The notes under the pieces: model-generated
What the model saw: the letters and a program-made list of their open reading frames with translations, nothing else
What the model was told of the DNA's origin: nothing
Database searches by the model: none
Translations under genes and position numbers: made by a program
Part shown: positions 1-7,362 of the stretch, one piece after another
Numbering within the stretch: position 1 is the stretch's first letter
Layout of the letters: every line of letters begins with the position of its first letter
From: Paulinella micropora
Lineage: Eukaryota; Cercozoa; Imbricatea; Euglyphida; Paulinellidae
Direction: 5' to 3'
Assembly: GCA_019918135.1 (NCBI GenBank)
Contig: WBZZ01006376.1
Coordinates: 12,501 to 32,500 of the forward strand
DNA: 20,000 bases

Positions 1-23
1 TCTGTACGAAGCAAACAAGGTCA

Positions 24-40
24 TTTCTTCTTCTTCTTCT

Positions 41-76
<36 letters not shown>

Positions 77-132
77 ATTTTTCTTTTTCTTCTTCATATA
101 CATGTTATTATTCTTTTTCTCCACCAGCTCCA

Positions 133-172
<40 letters not shown>

Positions 173-187
173 TTTTTGTTTTTTTTG
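24..187. repeat. Host simple repeats: (TTC)n tract and 37-base T run
   Basis: A TTC/TCT trinucleotide tract covers about positions 24-80, and an uninterrupted T run covers about 135-171, followed by T-rich sequence to 187. On the minus strand these would read as Glu/Lys-rich runs, so the open frame seen there is a low-complexity artefact rather than a gene. Such microsatellites are absent from the viral part of the window (from about 2.5 kb), which supports this being host nuclear DNA. I see no gene in 1-370. Confidence 0.85.
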
Positions 188-373
188 GCATCTTCCTTTT
201 CTTTATTTTGCATATTTACTGCATGCTCGCCTGAAACGTTAGAAGAAGAATCAAAAAAAGGGCCCGACTGAGCCTCGCTCTTCGGGCAGGCCAAAAAAAC
301 TGAGATTCGGTAGCAACATTGTATGTAATGAAAAATGAAGGATGTATGTAATATTGTTTGGTTCTTTGTGCAG

Positions 374-475
374 AATCCATCGACGTCGACGATGTTCCAG
401 ACGTTCCAGACGTCCCTGAAGAAGAAGAGACCCCTGAGCCTCCTATGCCTAAGGGGTCCAGCAAGAAAAAGCCAG
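374..475 (+). CDS. Putative host exon, acidic Val/Pro/Asp-rich then Lys-rich segment
   Basis: An open segment preceded by a T-rich stretch ending in CAG (371-373) and followed by a GT donor at 476. It reads as an acidic run containing two VPDVP-type repeats, then a Glu/Pro segment and a Ser/Lys-rich end. The frame leaves one base over at the donor, which is completed exactly by the next exon after a 67-base intron (476-542, GT...AG). No domain is recognisable and the first and last exons of the gene are not identified. The splice sites are inferred from sequence only. Confidence 0.5.
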
Positions 476-542
476 GTACTAGCAAATTTCATCTTTTTTT
501 GTGTGCTTTTTTTTCAGTGTTTCTAATTTCTGACGTGACTAG

Positions 543-601
543 GCAAGCCGAAGTCCAAAAAGCCCGCGGTCGACGCTGATGAAGTGGACATGTCGTTGGA
601 G
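543..601 (+). CDS. Putative host exon continuing the 374-475 exon
   Basis: After an AG acceptor at 541-542 the frame continues from the preceding exon with a Lys/Pro/Ser-rich segment and an acidic end (about 19 residues). A GT donor (GTATAA) follows at 602-607. Phase consistency across the 67-base intron is the main support. Together the two exons look like a disordered linker of a host protein. I could not find the next exon: positions 602-1192 hold a G/C homopolymer block, a long TTA repeat and no convincing coding segment. Confidence 0.45.
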
Positions 602-639
602 GTATAATCTTTCCTACTCCTTCTTCTTCTTTTTCTTTT

Positions 640-675
640 TTTTTGTGAGGGGGGGGGCCCCCGGGGGGGGGGGGT
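640..675. repeat. G-run / C-run / G-run block
   Basis: A G run is followed by CCCCC and then another long G run, making a self-complementary homopolymer block. A comparable C-to-G block lies at about 2104-2143. These blocks are prone to sequencing and assembly error, so base counts here should not be trusted. Confidence 0.7.
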
Positions 676-845
676 CAAAAGGTCTCTTTGGGCGCCGCAG
701 CATATAGTTTAGAGAGGGGAGTATAGCTACTAGCTTTAGTATGGCTAGCTAGTGTGTGTGGCATTCTATCAGTGAGCCTTTCCCTGTCTTTTTTTTTCCG
801 AGTATAATCTCTCTAACGGGAAGCGCTGACATTTTTTTTTCAAAC

Positions 846-846
<1 letters not shown>

Positions 847-920
<74 letters not shown>
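847..920. repeat. (TTA)n microsatellite
   Basis: About 24 consecutive TTA/ATT units. A second TTA tract lies at about 1093-1132, directly followed by TTG units to about 1160. The open frames that run through these tracts (poly-Ile, poly-Tyr or poly-Leu, depending on frame) are artefacts of the repeat. Confidence 0.9.
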
Positions 921-1092
921 TAGGGAGTACATAGGCCATCGGTCCCTTTCCATGGGCTGATTGGTATAAAGCTCCTAGAGTGATGTTCTATGCCGTCACT
1001 TCCTTTATTCCACCGATTGGTGTGGAGACTTTCCTTATGGAATGGAGGACTGGATGCACATGGCCTTTTGTCTCAGCAATTGGCAGGAGATA

Positions 1093-1095
1093 TAC

Positions 1096-1133
<38 letters not shown>

Positions 1134-1160
1134 TTTGTTGTTGTTGTTGTCGTTGCTGTT
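1093..1160. repeat. (TTA)n followed by (TTG)n
   Basis: TTA units to about 1132 followed by TTG units with a few substitutions. The tract sits directly upstream of the Asn-rich open frame that starts at 1193 and could belong to an intron or 5' untranslated region. This is host-type sequence. Confidence 0.85.
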
Positions 1161-1192
1161 GGTTTGTTCTGCCACTGCCTTGTTCGCAAGAA

Positions 1193-1798
1193 ATGAACGA
1201 CTTCTTTCAAAACAACGGCGACCGGTATTGTATTCAGGGTAGTTCGTCCGCCGGCGTGTCGAAAGAAGTCGTTCAGGATCTTGTGAACAAGGCAATGTCA
1301 GAACAAGCCGCATCCATTAAGGAAATGCTAGCAGAAGAAAGAAAGTTGAGAGAGGAGGAAAGGAAGAAAAAAGAAGCGCAAGATCGGAAGGAAAAAGAGG
1401 CGCAAGAGAAGCGACAACGGGAAGAGGAGAGAAGAAAGAGGAAGAATTCGAAGAAGGAGAAGGAGGAGGAGGAGGAGGAGGAGGAAAGCTCAGAAGAAGA
1501 GAACGAGAGAGTGAAGAAGAAGATGAAGAAGAATAACAAGAACAAGAAAAACTATGATGATGATGATAACAACAACAACAACATCAGCAACAACAACAGC
1601 AACAACAACAACAACAACAAAAATAGTAAGAGCGAGAGAGAAAGCTTGCTGGAGGATCTCATCGCGCGGATGGCAGCTGGCGCTCTGTCTGCTGGTAACT
1701 CACCTTCCACCCCCCAACGCGGCACCGGTCTCACCGCTCCCAGCTCACCTAACGCATGGGAGTTTGTTTTAGCATCGCTTGCGCTGACTCGGCGCTAA
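1193..1798 (+). CDS. Host coiled-coil / Asn-rich hypothetical protein
   Basis: The frame is open from an ATG at 1193 to TAA at 1796-1798 (201 aa). Residues about 20-45 are of normal complexity and helical (a VVQDLVNKAM segment). They are followed by a long Glu/Lys/Arg coiled coil (about 45-115), a poly-Asp/poly-Asn tract encoded by AAC repeats (about 120-145), and a Ser/Pro/Gly-rich tail. No domain is recognised. The open frame extends upstream through the TTA/TTG microsatellite to about 980, but that part is repeat-encoded and unlikely to be protein. An acceptor-like CAAG lies just before the ATG, so this may be an internal exon rather than a complete gene. It could instead belong to a host retroelement. 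Confidence 0.45.
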   Translation: MNDFFQNNGDRYCIQGSSSAGVSKEVVQDLVNKAMSEQAASIKEMLAEERKLREEERKKKEAQDRKEKEAQEKRQREEERRKRKNSKKEKEEEEEEEESSEEENERVKKKMKKNNKNKKNYDDDDNNNNNISNNNSNNNNNNKNSKSERESLLEDLIARMAAGALSAGNSPSTPQRGTGLTAPSSPNAWEFVLASLALTRR

Positions 1799-2502
1799 CT
1801 TCAAATGCACGCACCAGGTAGTTTGCATAGCTTTCACTTTTCTCCTTCATCTGAAAGATGTTTGAATTTGTTTTGTGTTTTTTTTCTTTGTAGTAGTGTA
1901 GTATTAATCGTAATTTTTTGCACTGGCAGGTTTGTTATGGTCGAAAGCGTGATTAAGAACGTTTGTCGCGTGCAAGAGTTAAACAAACTTCTAATTTAGT
2001 TAGTATGATATTACGGAGTTAGATTTATTATTTTTTTTAGTAATTAAAGAAATTTTGTTGTAGAATCTATGTATTTTGCGTGGCGACATCGCACTTCTCT
2101 TCCTCCCCCGTTCCCCCCTCCCCCCTCCCCCCCCCCCCGGGGGGAATTTATTGTAGGTAAAAGCAATGTTTATTATCATAATAAAGTAAAATGCTTAATG
2201 TAAACAAAGATAAACAAACTAAAAGCAAATTCTGCATGTTGGGCATTGTTATCATCATAGATTCATAGTAGCCGGGACTATGAAAAAGGAGAAAGATTAC
2301 CGTGTCGGACCGGTTCCTGCCCACCTCTGAAGATGAAGTTAAAGTGTATTACAATTAATAAAAACATGTTTTAATATTATTTTTATATGTTCTGCAATCA
2401 GTGAATTGATTTCCTTTCATTTCCACACGTTTTCAAAAAAGTCCATATACTTCATGGAAAATTTCGGAAAAAGGGATACCCCCAAGATTGTCGAATGTTT
2501 AG
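1799..2502. other. Gene-free stretch containing the host/element transition
   Basis: No convincing gene on either strand. Positions 1819-1929 look like a possible GT-AG intron (GTAGTT to GGCAG). A C-run that switches to a G-run lies at about 2104-2143. After it the sequence becomes AT-rich, like the viral part. The left edge of the element is somewhere between about 2144 and 2503. I saw no terminal inverted repeat, and without the right end it cannot be defined. Confidence 0.6.
2468..2483. repeat. Remnant of palindromic element (single hairpin GGG-ATA-CCC)
   Basis: The sequence reads AAAAAGGGATACCCCC. It is nearly identical to the first hairpin of the complete palindromic element at 7308-7326 (AAAAGGGG-ATA-CCCCTTTT), lacking one G and the downstream T arm. 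It lies about 20 bases beyond the premature end of the integrase fragment. Read on its own it could be chance; with the other copies it is a plausible degenerate copy. Confidence 0.4.
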
Positions 2503-2820
2503 TTATACTTCGCCCGTTGTTTTATTTTTGATAGGTTCAATCCAACCACGACGAGAATAAACATCAATCATTACTAAACCAAAATTGTAGTTTTTGTTTC
2601 CTTTCTTAGTTGCTATTTTAGACATGTCCATCAAGTCGATAAACACTTGGCTTAATGGTTCTGGTTCAGGAGCTAGTATAGTATTCCATTTTTTTGGGTT
2701 CTTAGATTGATGGTGTATTTCAGAAGCCTCTTCAATTTTCTGTTTTTCAAGTTCTTCTTCTTCATTTTGACTACTGTTCTGTGTACCTACTACAGTGGTA
2801 GCTGAGTGTTTATTATCCAT
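2503..2820 (-). CDS. Truncated rve-family (DDE) integrase fragment
   Basis: A 105-aa product. Residues about 1-48 are acidic and unlike an integrase. From about residue 54 the sequence matches the beginning of the retroviral-type integrase catalytic core: VFIDLMDMS contains the first catalytic Asp, and GLVMIDVYSRRGW followed by a KNKT motif is the conserved second strand and helix. It then hits TAA. The second Asp (in an sDnG..F context) and the catalytic Glu are missing, as are the N-terminal zinc domain and the C-terminal chromodomain-like region typical of Polinton integrases, so it cannot be a working integrase. It starts at ATG 2820 behind a promoter-like ATATATAG and a leader word GCTTCACCAAAA (2829-2840) that is also found before the minor capsid gene. 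It lies at the host-side edge of the element, where Polinton integrases often are. Confidence 0.7.
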   Translation of the reverse strand: MDNKHSATTVVGTQNSSQNEEEELEKQKIEEASEIHHQSKNPKKWNTILAPEPEPLSQVFIDLMDMSKIATKKGNKNYNFGLVMIDVYSRRGWIEPIKNKTTGEV

Positions 2821-2828
2821 CCTTTAAG

Positions 2829-2862
2829 TTTTGGTGAAGCGTGGGTCTATATATTAAAACTT
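2829..2862 (-). promoter_or_regulatory. Promoter and leader of the integrase fragment
   Basis: Reading the minus strand, an AATATATAG element (about 2849-2857) is followed by a leader containing GCTTCACCAAAA (2829-2840), ending 8 bases before the ATG. The same 12-mer stands at 10938-10949 in front of the minor capsid gene. The TATA-like word matches that seen before most other genes of the element. Regulatory function is inferred from recurrence only. Confidence 0.5.
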
Positions 2863-3369
2863 TAAAAACATTTTTGAAATATCATTACTTTCTTTTTTTG
2901 ACTTCTCCGGTTGTCCCGCGTAAACATTAACATTAACACGGCCCGTCTTTTTCCCCCCTTTCTTCGGCTGAGGCTCCTCCTCGCTTTCCTCGCTTTCACT
3001 CTCACTCTCTTCTAGTTCAGGCAGTTTCTTTTTTACAGCTTTCTTCGCCTTCTTCTGTTTGGTCTTCAATTTCATACCCGCAACACGTCGGGCAACGATA
3101 TCAACGAAATCCTGTTCGACCTCTTCATCGCTTTCACTGCTTTCCTCGATTGGCTCACCATCTCTGCCATCAATCATATCCCTCGCCAACTGCTTCTTAG
3201 CTGTGTTGTCCATCCGCTGTTCATCGGTCATTTCTTTCACATTCTTTGCCTGTTCCTCAGCTAGTAATTCCCTAGCCCTCTCAATCTTTCTCTGTTTAGC
3301 CTGTTGCTTCTTAGCCTCCCAACCCTTTTCAAGATTTTTCATAGCGACCTCTCTATTACCTCTCGGCAT
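2854..3369 (-). CDS. Charged coiled-coil hypothetical protein
   Basis: 171 aa from ATG 3369. The frame can be extended four codons to a TTG at 3381, but ATG is the sensible start. Residues about 5-70 are a basic/acidic helical region. There is an acidic Ser/Glu/Asp stretch at about 75-90, a Lys-rich segment at about 105-120, a second Glu/Ser acidic stretch at about 120-140, and a Lys/Gly-rich C-terminal part with an NVNVYAG segment. There are no cysteine motifs, membrane segments or recognised domain. Its neighbour is the integrase fragment, in the same direction and 33 bases downstream. It may be a nucleic-acid-binding or scaffold protein, but that is a guess from charge only. Confidence 0.6.
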   Translation of the reverse strand: MPRGNREVAMKNLEKGWEAKKQQAKQRKIERARELLAEEQAKNVKEMTDEQRMDNTAKKQLARDMIDGRDGEPIEESSESDEEVEQDFVDIVARRVAGMKLKTKQKKAKKAVKKKLPELEESESESEESEEEPQPKKGGKKTGRVNVNVYAGQPEKSKKESNDISKMFLKF

Positions 3370-3412
3370 TTTTACCTCCAAGTTTGTTGATTATATTATC
3401 ATACAAAATAAT

Positions 3413-3456
3413 ATTATTTAGTTTTTATTAATAAACGATTATTTAACAAATATAGA
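3413..3456 (+). promoter_or_regulatory. Promoter region of the fibre gene
   Basis: An AT-rich region with TTATTTAG / TTTTTATTAAT ends in ACAAATATAGA immediately before the ATG at 3457. The AATATAGA word directly abutting the start is also found before the lipase gene (15344-15352) and, slightly displaced, before the ATPase gene (7981-7988). Divergent transcription with the 2854-3369 gene starts from the same intergenic region. Confidence 0.5.
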
Positions 3457-5853
3457 ATGAGCCAATATAAATCGCTCTTAGGCTTATCTGAAATAGCGGT
3501 TGACTCTTTAAATATAGCCAACCTGGATTTAACGAACACAAACATAGTGGGCTTATACACAGATAGGGTTCCAGAAGATGCTGACCCCGTAAATCTTTAT
3601 TTTACTAACGGCCGATTTGATGCGAGGTTGGCTTTAAAATCAACGACGGACTTAAAAGAAGGCACTAATCTTTACTATACTGATGGTAGGTTTGACGCGC
3701 GACTAACCACTAAATCAACCACTAACCTAGCCGAAGGCACCAATTTATATTATACTAATGCTAGGTTTGACACTCAATTAGCAACAAAGAGCACAACCAA
3801 CTTAACCGAAGGAACTAACTTATACTACACCACAGCAAGGGTTAATACAGATTTTGACACAAGGATAGCAACTAAATCAATAGATGCTTTAAGTGATGTA
3901 GTCATAACAGGCACCCCCGCTGATAACCAACTGCTCATTTATAGCACTGGGCAATGGCGAAATGTTGCTTCTCCTTTTCTTAGATTGGATGGTCTCGCTA
4001 TGATGATAGGGGATTTAAATATGGGCGGATTTAACATAACAAATGTCGGTAATGTTGATGGTATTGATGTTTCGGCTCTTGATAGTTCTGTGGTTAAACT
4101 AACAGGAGACCAGACTATAACAGGAAACAAAATATTTACTACTTATGTGGGGGTAAAAGACTCAAATCCATTAAACACAGGTAAGTTATTCTTCAATTAC
4201 AACAATAATATGGGTTCTATTTATTCGTCGGATGCGGGTGGAGCCACGGGCTATCCACTAACTATTGTCGGCTCGTCCATACTTTTTGCTCCAACAACAG
4301 GGGGCGGAATGACATTGACAAATAATGTTTTAAATTTTAACAGCACGACAGCAATAAGCGGACTTCCAGCACCATTTTATGACGGCGATGCTTCAACGAA
4401 ATTATATACTGATACGAAACTGGCAAAGGACGGAACAACGGCTATGACGGGTAGTTTAAATATGGGAGGATTTTCAATTACAAATGTTAATCTTGTTGAC
4501 AACATTGATGTTTCTGCCCTTGATACCGCAGTCGTTAAACTAACAGGAGACCAGACCATAGCAGGAAACAAAAAATTTACTTCAACAATAGAAGTGCGGG
4601 GAGCCACAGCTCCAACCGCTTTTGATGGTATCGGTGTTGCCTTTGATACGGCGACAAATATAGGAATGATTGCCGCACAAAAAATAGCAACTGCGAGTTA
4701 TTATCCGATACAAATAACTGGGTCGTATGTTGAGTTATATTCAGGTAATAATGTAATCGCGACAGCAACTGGCACTACACTATCTTTGAATAACAACAAA
4801 ATAACAAACTTAGCCACACCATCAGCAACAACGGACGGAGCAAATAAAAGTTATGTTGATACAAAAGACGGACAAAATGTGAAACTAACAGGAAACCAAA
4901 CCATAGCAGGAATTAAGACATTTAGCAGTGCCCTTGAAATAACAGGAAATTCAACTAATGCGACAACAAAAGGAACATTCGTGGTTTTTAACTCCACAGC
5001 CAATATAGGAACTATCGGATGCCTTGATATGGGCACTGGTGTAAATTATAACTTTGAAATAAATGCGAAAAAAATAAGTTTCATTATTGATGGAGCGATA
5101 GTCGGTTGGGTAAATGCTTCGGGGTTAGATTGTAATAGTAGCAAAATAGCCAACCTTGGAACTCCGACATTATCAACAGACGGAGCGACAAAAGGGTATG
5201 CGGACACATTGGACGGGCAAAATGTAAAACTATCAACAGACCAAACCATAACGGGAAGTAAAACATTTAATGGTGCGAGCACTGTGATAAAATATCTAAC
5301 TTTAACGAACAATGCCGATTTTAATAATCAAACTATCACTAATGGTGGAAATATAACATATAATGGGGCGAGGATATTAAACCAAAATGGAGGAGACATA
5401 TTCTTTTCACAGACATCAGGAGATTATCAGTATTTCTTATTTACTCTAAATACCGCTACAAGTGGAACCGCAAACCAACGAGGTTATGTATTTACGAATG
5501 TAGCATCTGATGTAAAAGGAGCAGGTCTTTATATTTCAAAACTTTTGGACAATAAAAGTGCTTCGTCTGACATTGTCCGTTTTAACAATGCGGGCGGTAT
5601 GCGGTTTTATGGTGCCTTAGATATGAATTCAAACAATATAACAAATGGCGGAACAATATCGGGAACAACAATTACTTCAACCGCGGGTATATCAACAACA
5701 ACATTAACAACAAGCGACAATTTGGTAGTAGGTGCTGGAAAAAGTGTGTTTATTGATAGAAATGCCTTAGCCAACAATAAACTGGTTTTATGGGATGGTG
5801 GACAACAACAACAACCAATTTTCTTGGATTTGGTGTTGCTAGTAATACATTGA
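3457..5853 (+). CDS. Phage-like fibre protein, N-terminal part (frameshifted)
   Basis: 798 aa from ATG 3457. The head (residues 1-45) is followed by four 25-residue repeats of the EGTNLYYTNARFD type (75 bp period, residues about 48-147). Long repeated modules follow, each with LNMGGFxITNV, VKLTGDQTIxGNKxF or NKITNLATPxxxTDGAxKxYVD motifs, characteristic of trimeric phage tail fibres. The frame ends in an aberrant tail after a CAA repeat at about 5803-5814, while the correct continuation lies in the -1 frame (5790-6980), so the gene is split by a one-base deletion equivalent. The likely role is host attachment from the virion surface. Similar fibres occur in phages, large DNA viruses and PLVs. 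I see no X XXY YYZ slippery site at the break, so programmed frameshifting is unlikely. Confidence 0.8.
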   Translation: MSQYKSLLGLSEIAVDSLNIANLDLTNTNIVGLYTDRVPEDADPVNLYFTNGRFDARLALKSTTDLKEGTNLYYTDGRFDARLTTKSTTNLAEGTNLYYTNARFDTQLATKSTTNLTEGTNLYYTTARVNTDFDTRIATKSIDALSDVVITGTPADNQLLIYSTGQWRNVASPFLRLDGLAMMIGDLNMGGFNITNVGNVDGIDVSALDSSVVKLTGDQTITGNKIFTTYVGVKDSNPLNTGKLFFNYNNNMGSIYSSDAGGATGYPLTIVGSSILFAPTTGGGMTLTNNVLNFNSTTAISGLPAPFYDGDASTKLYTDTKLAKDGTTAMTGSLNMGGFSITNVNLVDNIDVSALDTAVVKLTGDQTIAGNKKFTSTIEVRGATAPTAFDGIGVAFDTATNIGMIAAQKIATASYYPIQITGSYVELYSGNNVIATATGTTLSLNNNKITNLATPSATTDGANKSYVDTKDGQNVKLTGNQTIAGIKTFSSALEITGNSTNATTKGTFVVFNSTANIGTIGCLDMGTGVNYNFEINAKKISFIIDGAIVGWVNASGLDCNSSKIANLGTPTLSTDGATKGYADTLDGQNVKLSTDQTITGSKTFNGASTVIKYLTLTNNADFNNQTITNGGNITYNGARILNQNGGDIFFSQTSGDYQYFLFTLNTATSGTANQRGYVFTNVASDVKGAGLYISKLLDNKSASSDIVRFNNAGGMRFYGALDMNSNNITNGGTISGTTITSTAGISTTTLTTSDNLVVGAGKSVFIDRNALANNKLVLWDGGQQQQPIFLDLVLLVIH
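3598..3897 (+). repeat. Four tandem 75-bp repeats inside the fibre gene
   Basis: The codons for the tyrosine of LYYTNARF lie at 3598, 3673, 3748 and 3823, an exact 75-base period. Each unit encodes a 25-residue module with FDxRLxxKSTTxLxEGTN. DNA identity between units is imperfect, so the repeats are old or diversifying. They form the proximal shaft of the fibre. Confidence 0.85.
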
Positions 5854-6980
5854 TTTATAATGTTAATTCTGCCGATAGCCACGTATTTTACCATAGTGCC
5901 GCGACAGAATTATTTAGAATTAACAACACAGCAATCACTGCTTCAAAGGCACTAACTGCGAATGCGGGGGTATCAACAACGACATTGGCAACGAGCGATA
6001 AAATAACAACAAGTAAAGATGTATCAAATGTAAGCCGTCCAATAATTATAGGCAATTCAACAAAATCAGCAAATGGGGCGACAGGCGGATTAGAATTATA
6101 CGGAACGGCTTCAAATATTGGAGGAGCACACTTGCAGGCAGTAATATCCACAGATGCTTATCCAACATTTCAATTATTGAACTGGGCACACGACAATGTC
6201 AATTTAAGTTTTGATGCTTATTTTGACGGCACGAACTGGAAATCATCTTCTGCGTCATCTAACTTTCTAATTCAAAAAGGTGTAAAACTCGCTTTTTATT
6301 ATAATTCAGGAACAGCGGTTGGAAACAATATATCTTACACTGAGGCAATGAACATTAATACATCGGGAGAGGTAGTCATCCCAACAGCATCCAGCGGTAA
6401 TTTATTAATACGAAAAAGACCCGCTTCTACTAACGACCCGCAACTATTTTTTAAATCGGGAGGATATACGAATTATGGTGTAATTGTTTCTTCTACTGGT
6501 TTGCTTCATGCTTGGACTACTTCAAACTCTACTACTGGTGAGCCGTCAGGTAGTTATAATTATATCCCGCTTAATGGTGCTTGGACAAACTCCTCGGACA
6601 GGAGGCTAAAATCGGATATTAAAACATTAGACTGCGGTGATTGTTGTGAGAAACTAACAAAAATAAACTGCTGTTCGTATTATTGGAAAACGGATGAGAA
6701 GAAAGAAAAAAAAGGCCACGGGTTTATTGCGGACGAAGTCAAAAAAATATTTCCTGAATTCGTATCAGAAAGCGGAATAAAAGCAGACGATGGAGAAAGC
6801 AACCTTGAAGGCATAACATATACCGATTTTATACCTGTATTGGTTAGTGCTTTTCAACACATGGCGGAAAAGGTAGTTAATTTAGAAAAAGAAAATAAAA
6901 CTTTACTTAATATATTACAAGACCAAGCTAACCAATTAGCAGAAATCCGAGCAGTCGTATTTCCTCCGAATGCCCCCTAG
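5790..6980 (+). CDS. Fibre protein C-terminal part with peptidase S74 auto-chaperone
   Basis: This -1-frame continuation of the fibre gene is open to TAG 6978-6980. Its first residues (the Thr run) are out-of-frame CAA repeat. Genuine fibre sequence starts at about NFLGFGVASN (5817 on). Near the C-terminus is the peptidase S74 intramolecular chaperone: SDRRLK (Ser codon 6594-6596, Lys codon 6609-6611), whose Ser and Lys are five apart like the catalytic dyad of endosialidase, then GHGFIADEV and a terminal heptad-like coiled coil (VVNLEKENKTL). In the family this domain trimerises the fibre and cleaves itself off. The ATG at 5790 is probably not a real start: upstream and downstream ORFs are one gene of about 1170 codons broken near 5803-5822. 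Confidence 0.8.
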   Translation: MGWWTTTTTNFLGFGVASNTLIYNVNSADSHVFYHSAATELFRINNTAITASKALTANAGVSTTTLATSDKITTSKDVSNVSRPIIIGNSTKSANGATGGLELYGTASNIGGAHLQAVISTDAYPTFQLLNWAHDNVNLSFDAYFDGTNWKSSSASSNFLIQKGVKLAFYYNSGTAVGNNISYTEAMNINTSGEVVIPTASSGNLLIRKRPASTNDPQLFFKSGGYTNYGVIVSSTGLLHAWTTSNSTTGEPSGSYNYIPLNGAWTNSSDRRLKSDIKTLDCGDCCEKLTKINCCSYYWKTDEKKEKKGHGFIADEVKKIFPEFVSESGIKADDGESNLEGITYTDFIPVLVSAFQHMAEKVVNLEKENKTLLNILQDQANQLAEIRAVVFPPNAP

Positions 6981-7122
6981 ATTACATCCTCCACCGCCAG
7001 TCATAGAAGTAGATGGCGAACTCACACCAGAGTTGAAGAACCGTGTGATTGATGTCCAAATTAAGCAGGAAGAAAAAATTAGACCACGAATACGAAGACA
7101 ACTGGGACTGTTGTATGACTAA
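6970..7122 (+). CDS. Small Pro/Arg-rich ORF overlapping the fibre end
   Basis: 50 aa from an ATG overlapping the last fibre codons (6970-6972 inside the final ORF) to TAA 7120-7122. It begins MPPRLHPPPP, continues with an amphipathic charged segment (DGELTPELKNRVIDVQIKQE) and ends in a basic RPRIRRQ. Below usual length cut-offs. The stop-overlapping start, balanced composition and lack of another gene here support it moderately. It overlaps the next small gene by 71 bases in another frame. Function unknown. Confidence 0.4.
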   Translation: MPPRLHPPPPVIEVDGELTPELKNRVIDVQIKQEEKIRPRIRRQLGLLYD

Positions 7123-7309
7123 ACGAAAAACTGACAGCCGTCTTATTAAGTATTTATTTCAAATGGGTATCATTATTGCCATCATCACCCTTTGTATCGT
7201 GAGGTTGTCTGAAAAGAACATTCCGTGTGAGGTTGCCAACACGTACGTCGGCATCTTAACACTATTGATTGGTATTTGCCTTCCATCGCCTTCTTCAAGT
7301 AAGATATAA
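7052..7309 (+). CDS. Small two-helix membrane protein
   Basis: 85 aa from ATG 7052 (the frame can be read from a TTG one codon earlier). A charged, Lys/Asp-rich N-terminus containing a Cys pair is followed by two hydrophobic segments, about residues 35-54 (FQMGIIIAIITLCIV) and 66-77 (YVGILTLLIGICL). The end is Ser/Pro-rich. It could be a membrane-anchored virion or lysis-associated protein, which is inference from topology only. It has no promoter-like motif of its own and starts inside the preceding ORF, so it is probably co-transcribed with the fibre. The palindromic element at 7308 overlaps its stop codon. Confidence 0.5.
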   Translation: MSKLSRKKKLDHEYEDNWDCCMTKRKTDSRLIKYLFQMGIIIAIITLCIVRLSEKNIPCEVANTYVGILTLLIGICLPSPSSSKI

Positions 7310-7362
7310 AAGGGGATACCCCTTTTGAACCCCACTGCGGGGTTGTAGGGGCTTGCCCCTAC
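7308..7362. repeat. Palindromic triple-hairpin element, copy A
   Basis: Three consecutive hairpins: AAAAGGGG-ATA-CCCCTTTT (7308-7326, 8-bp stem), AACCCC-ACTGC-GGGGTT (7328-7344, 6-bp stem), GTAGGGGC-TT-GCCCCTAC (7345-7362, 8-bp stem). It lies exactly between the stop of the membrane-protein gene (+) and the end of the Cys-rich ORF (-). It is homologous to copies at 16011-16065 (inverted) and 17391-17444 (same orientation). It could act as a bidirectional 3' end signal, as hairpins do in mimivirus and its virophage, or be a small mobile palindrome. Confidence 0.85.

Noticed and set aside
94..492. Open frames on the minus strand with poly-Lys and poly-Glu
   Set aside because: Encoded by the TTC repeat and the T run and crossing the inferred exon in antisense; low-complexity artefact.
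980..1192. Upstream extension of the Asn-rich host frame
   Set aside because: Mostly poly-Ile and poly-Cys codons from TTA/TTG repeats; ATG at 1193 is the first credible start.
2230..2320. Possible tRNA because of a GGTTC-like word near 2310
   Set aside because: No cloverleaf could be formed around it: acceptor and anticodon stems are absent.
2144..2500. Terminal inverted repeat or target-site duplication at the left border
   Set aside because: The right end is not in the window and no internal repeat marks a border; cannot be supported.
2380..2502. Continuation of the integrase in another frame beyond 2503
   Set aside because: Read in all three minus frames: no sDnG..F or catalytic Glu context is found, and stops are frequent.
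3598..3897. CRISPR-like array from 75-base repeats
   Set aside because: The period is a multiple of three, within an open frame, with no spacers; these are protein repeats.
5800..5825. Programmed -1 ribosomal frameshift in the fibre gene
   Set aside because: No X XXY YYZ heptamer in the overlap and no strong downstream stem noticed; indel is the simpler explanation.
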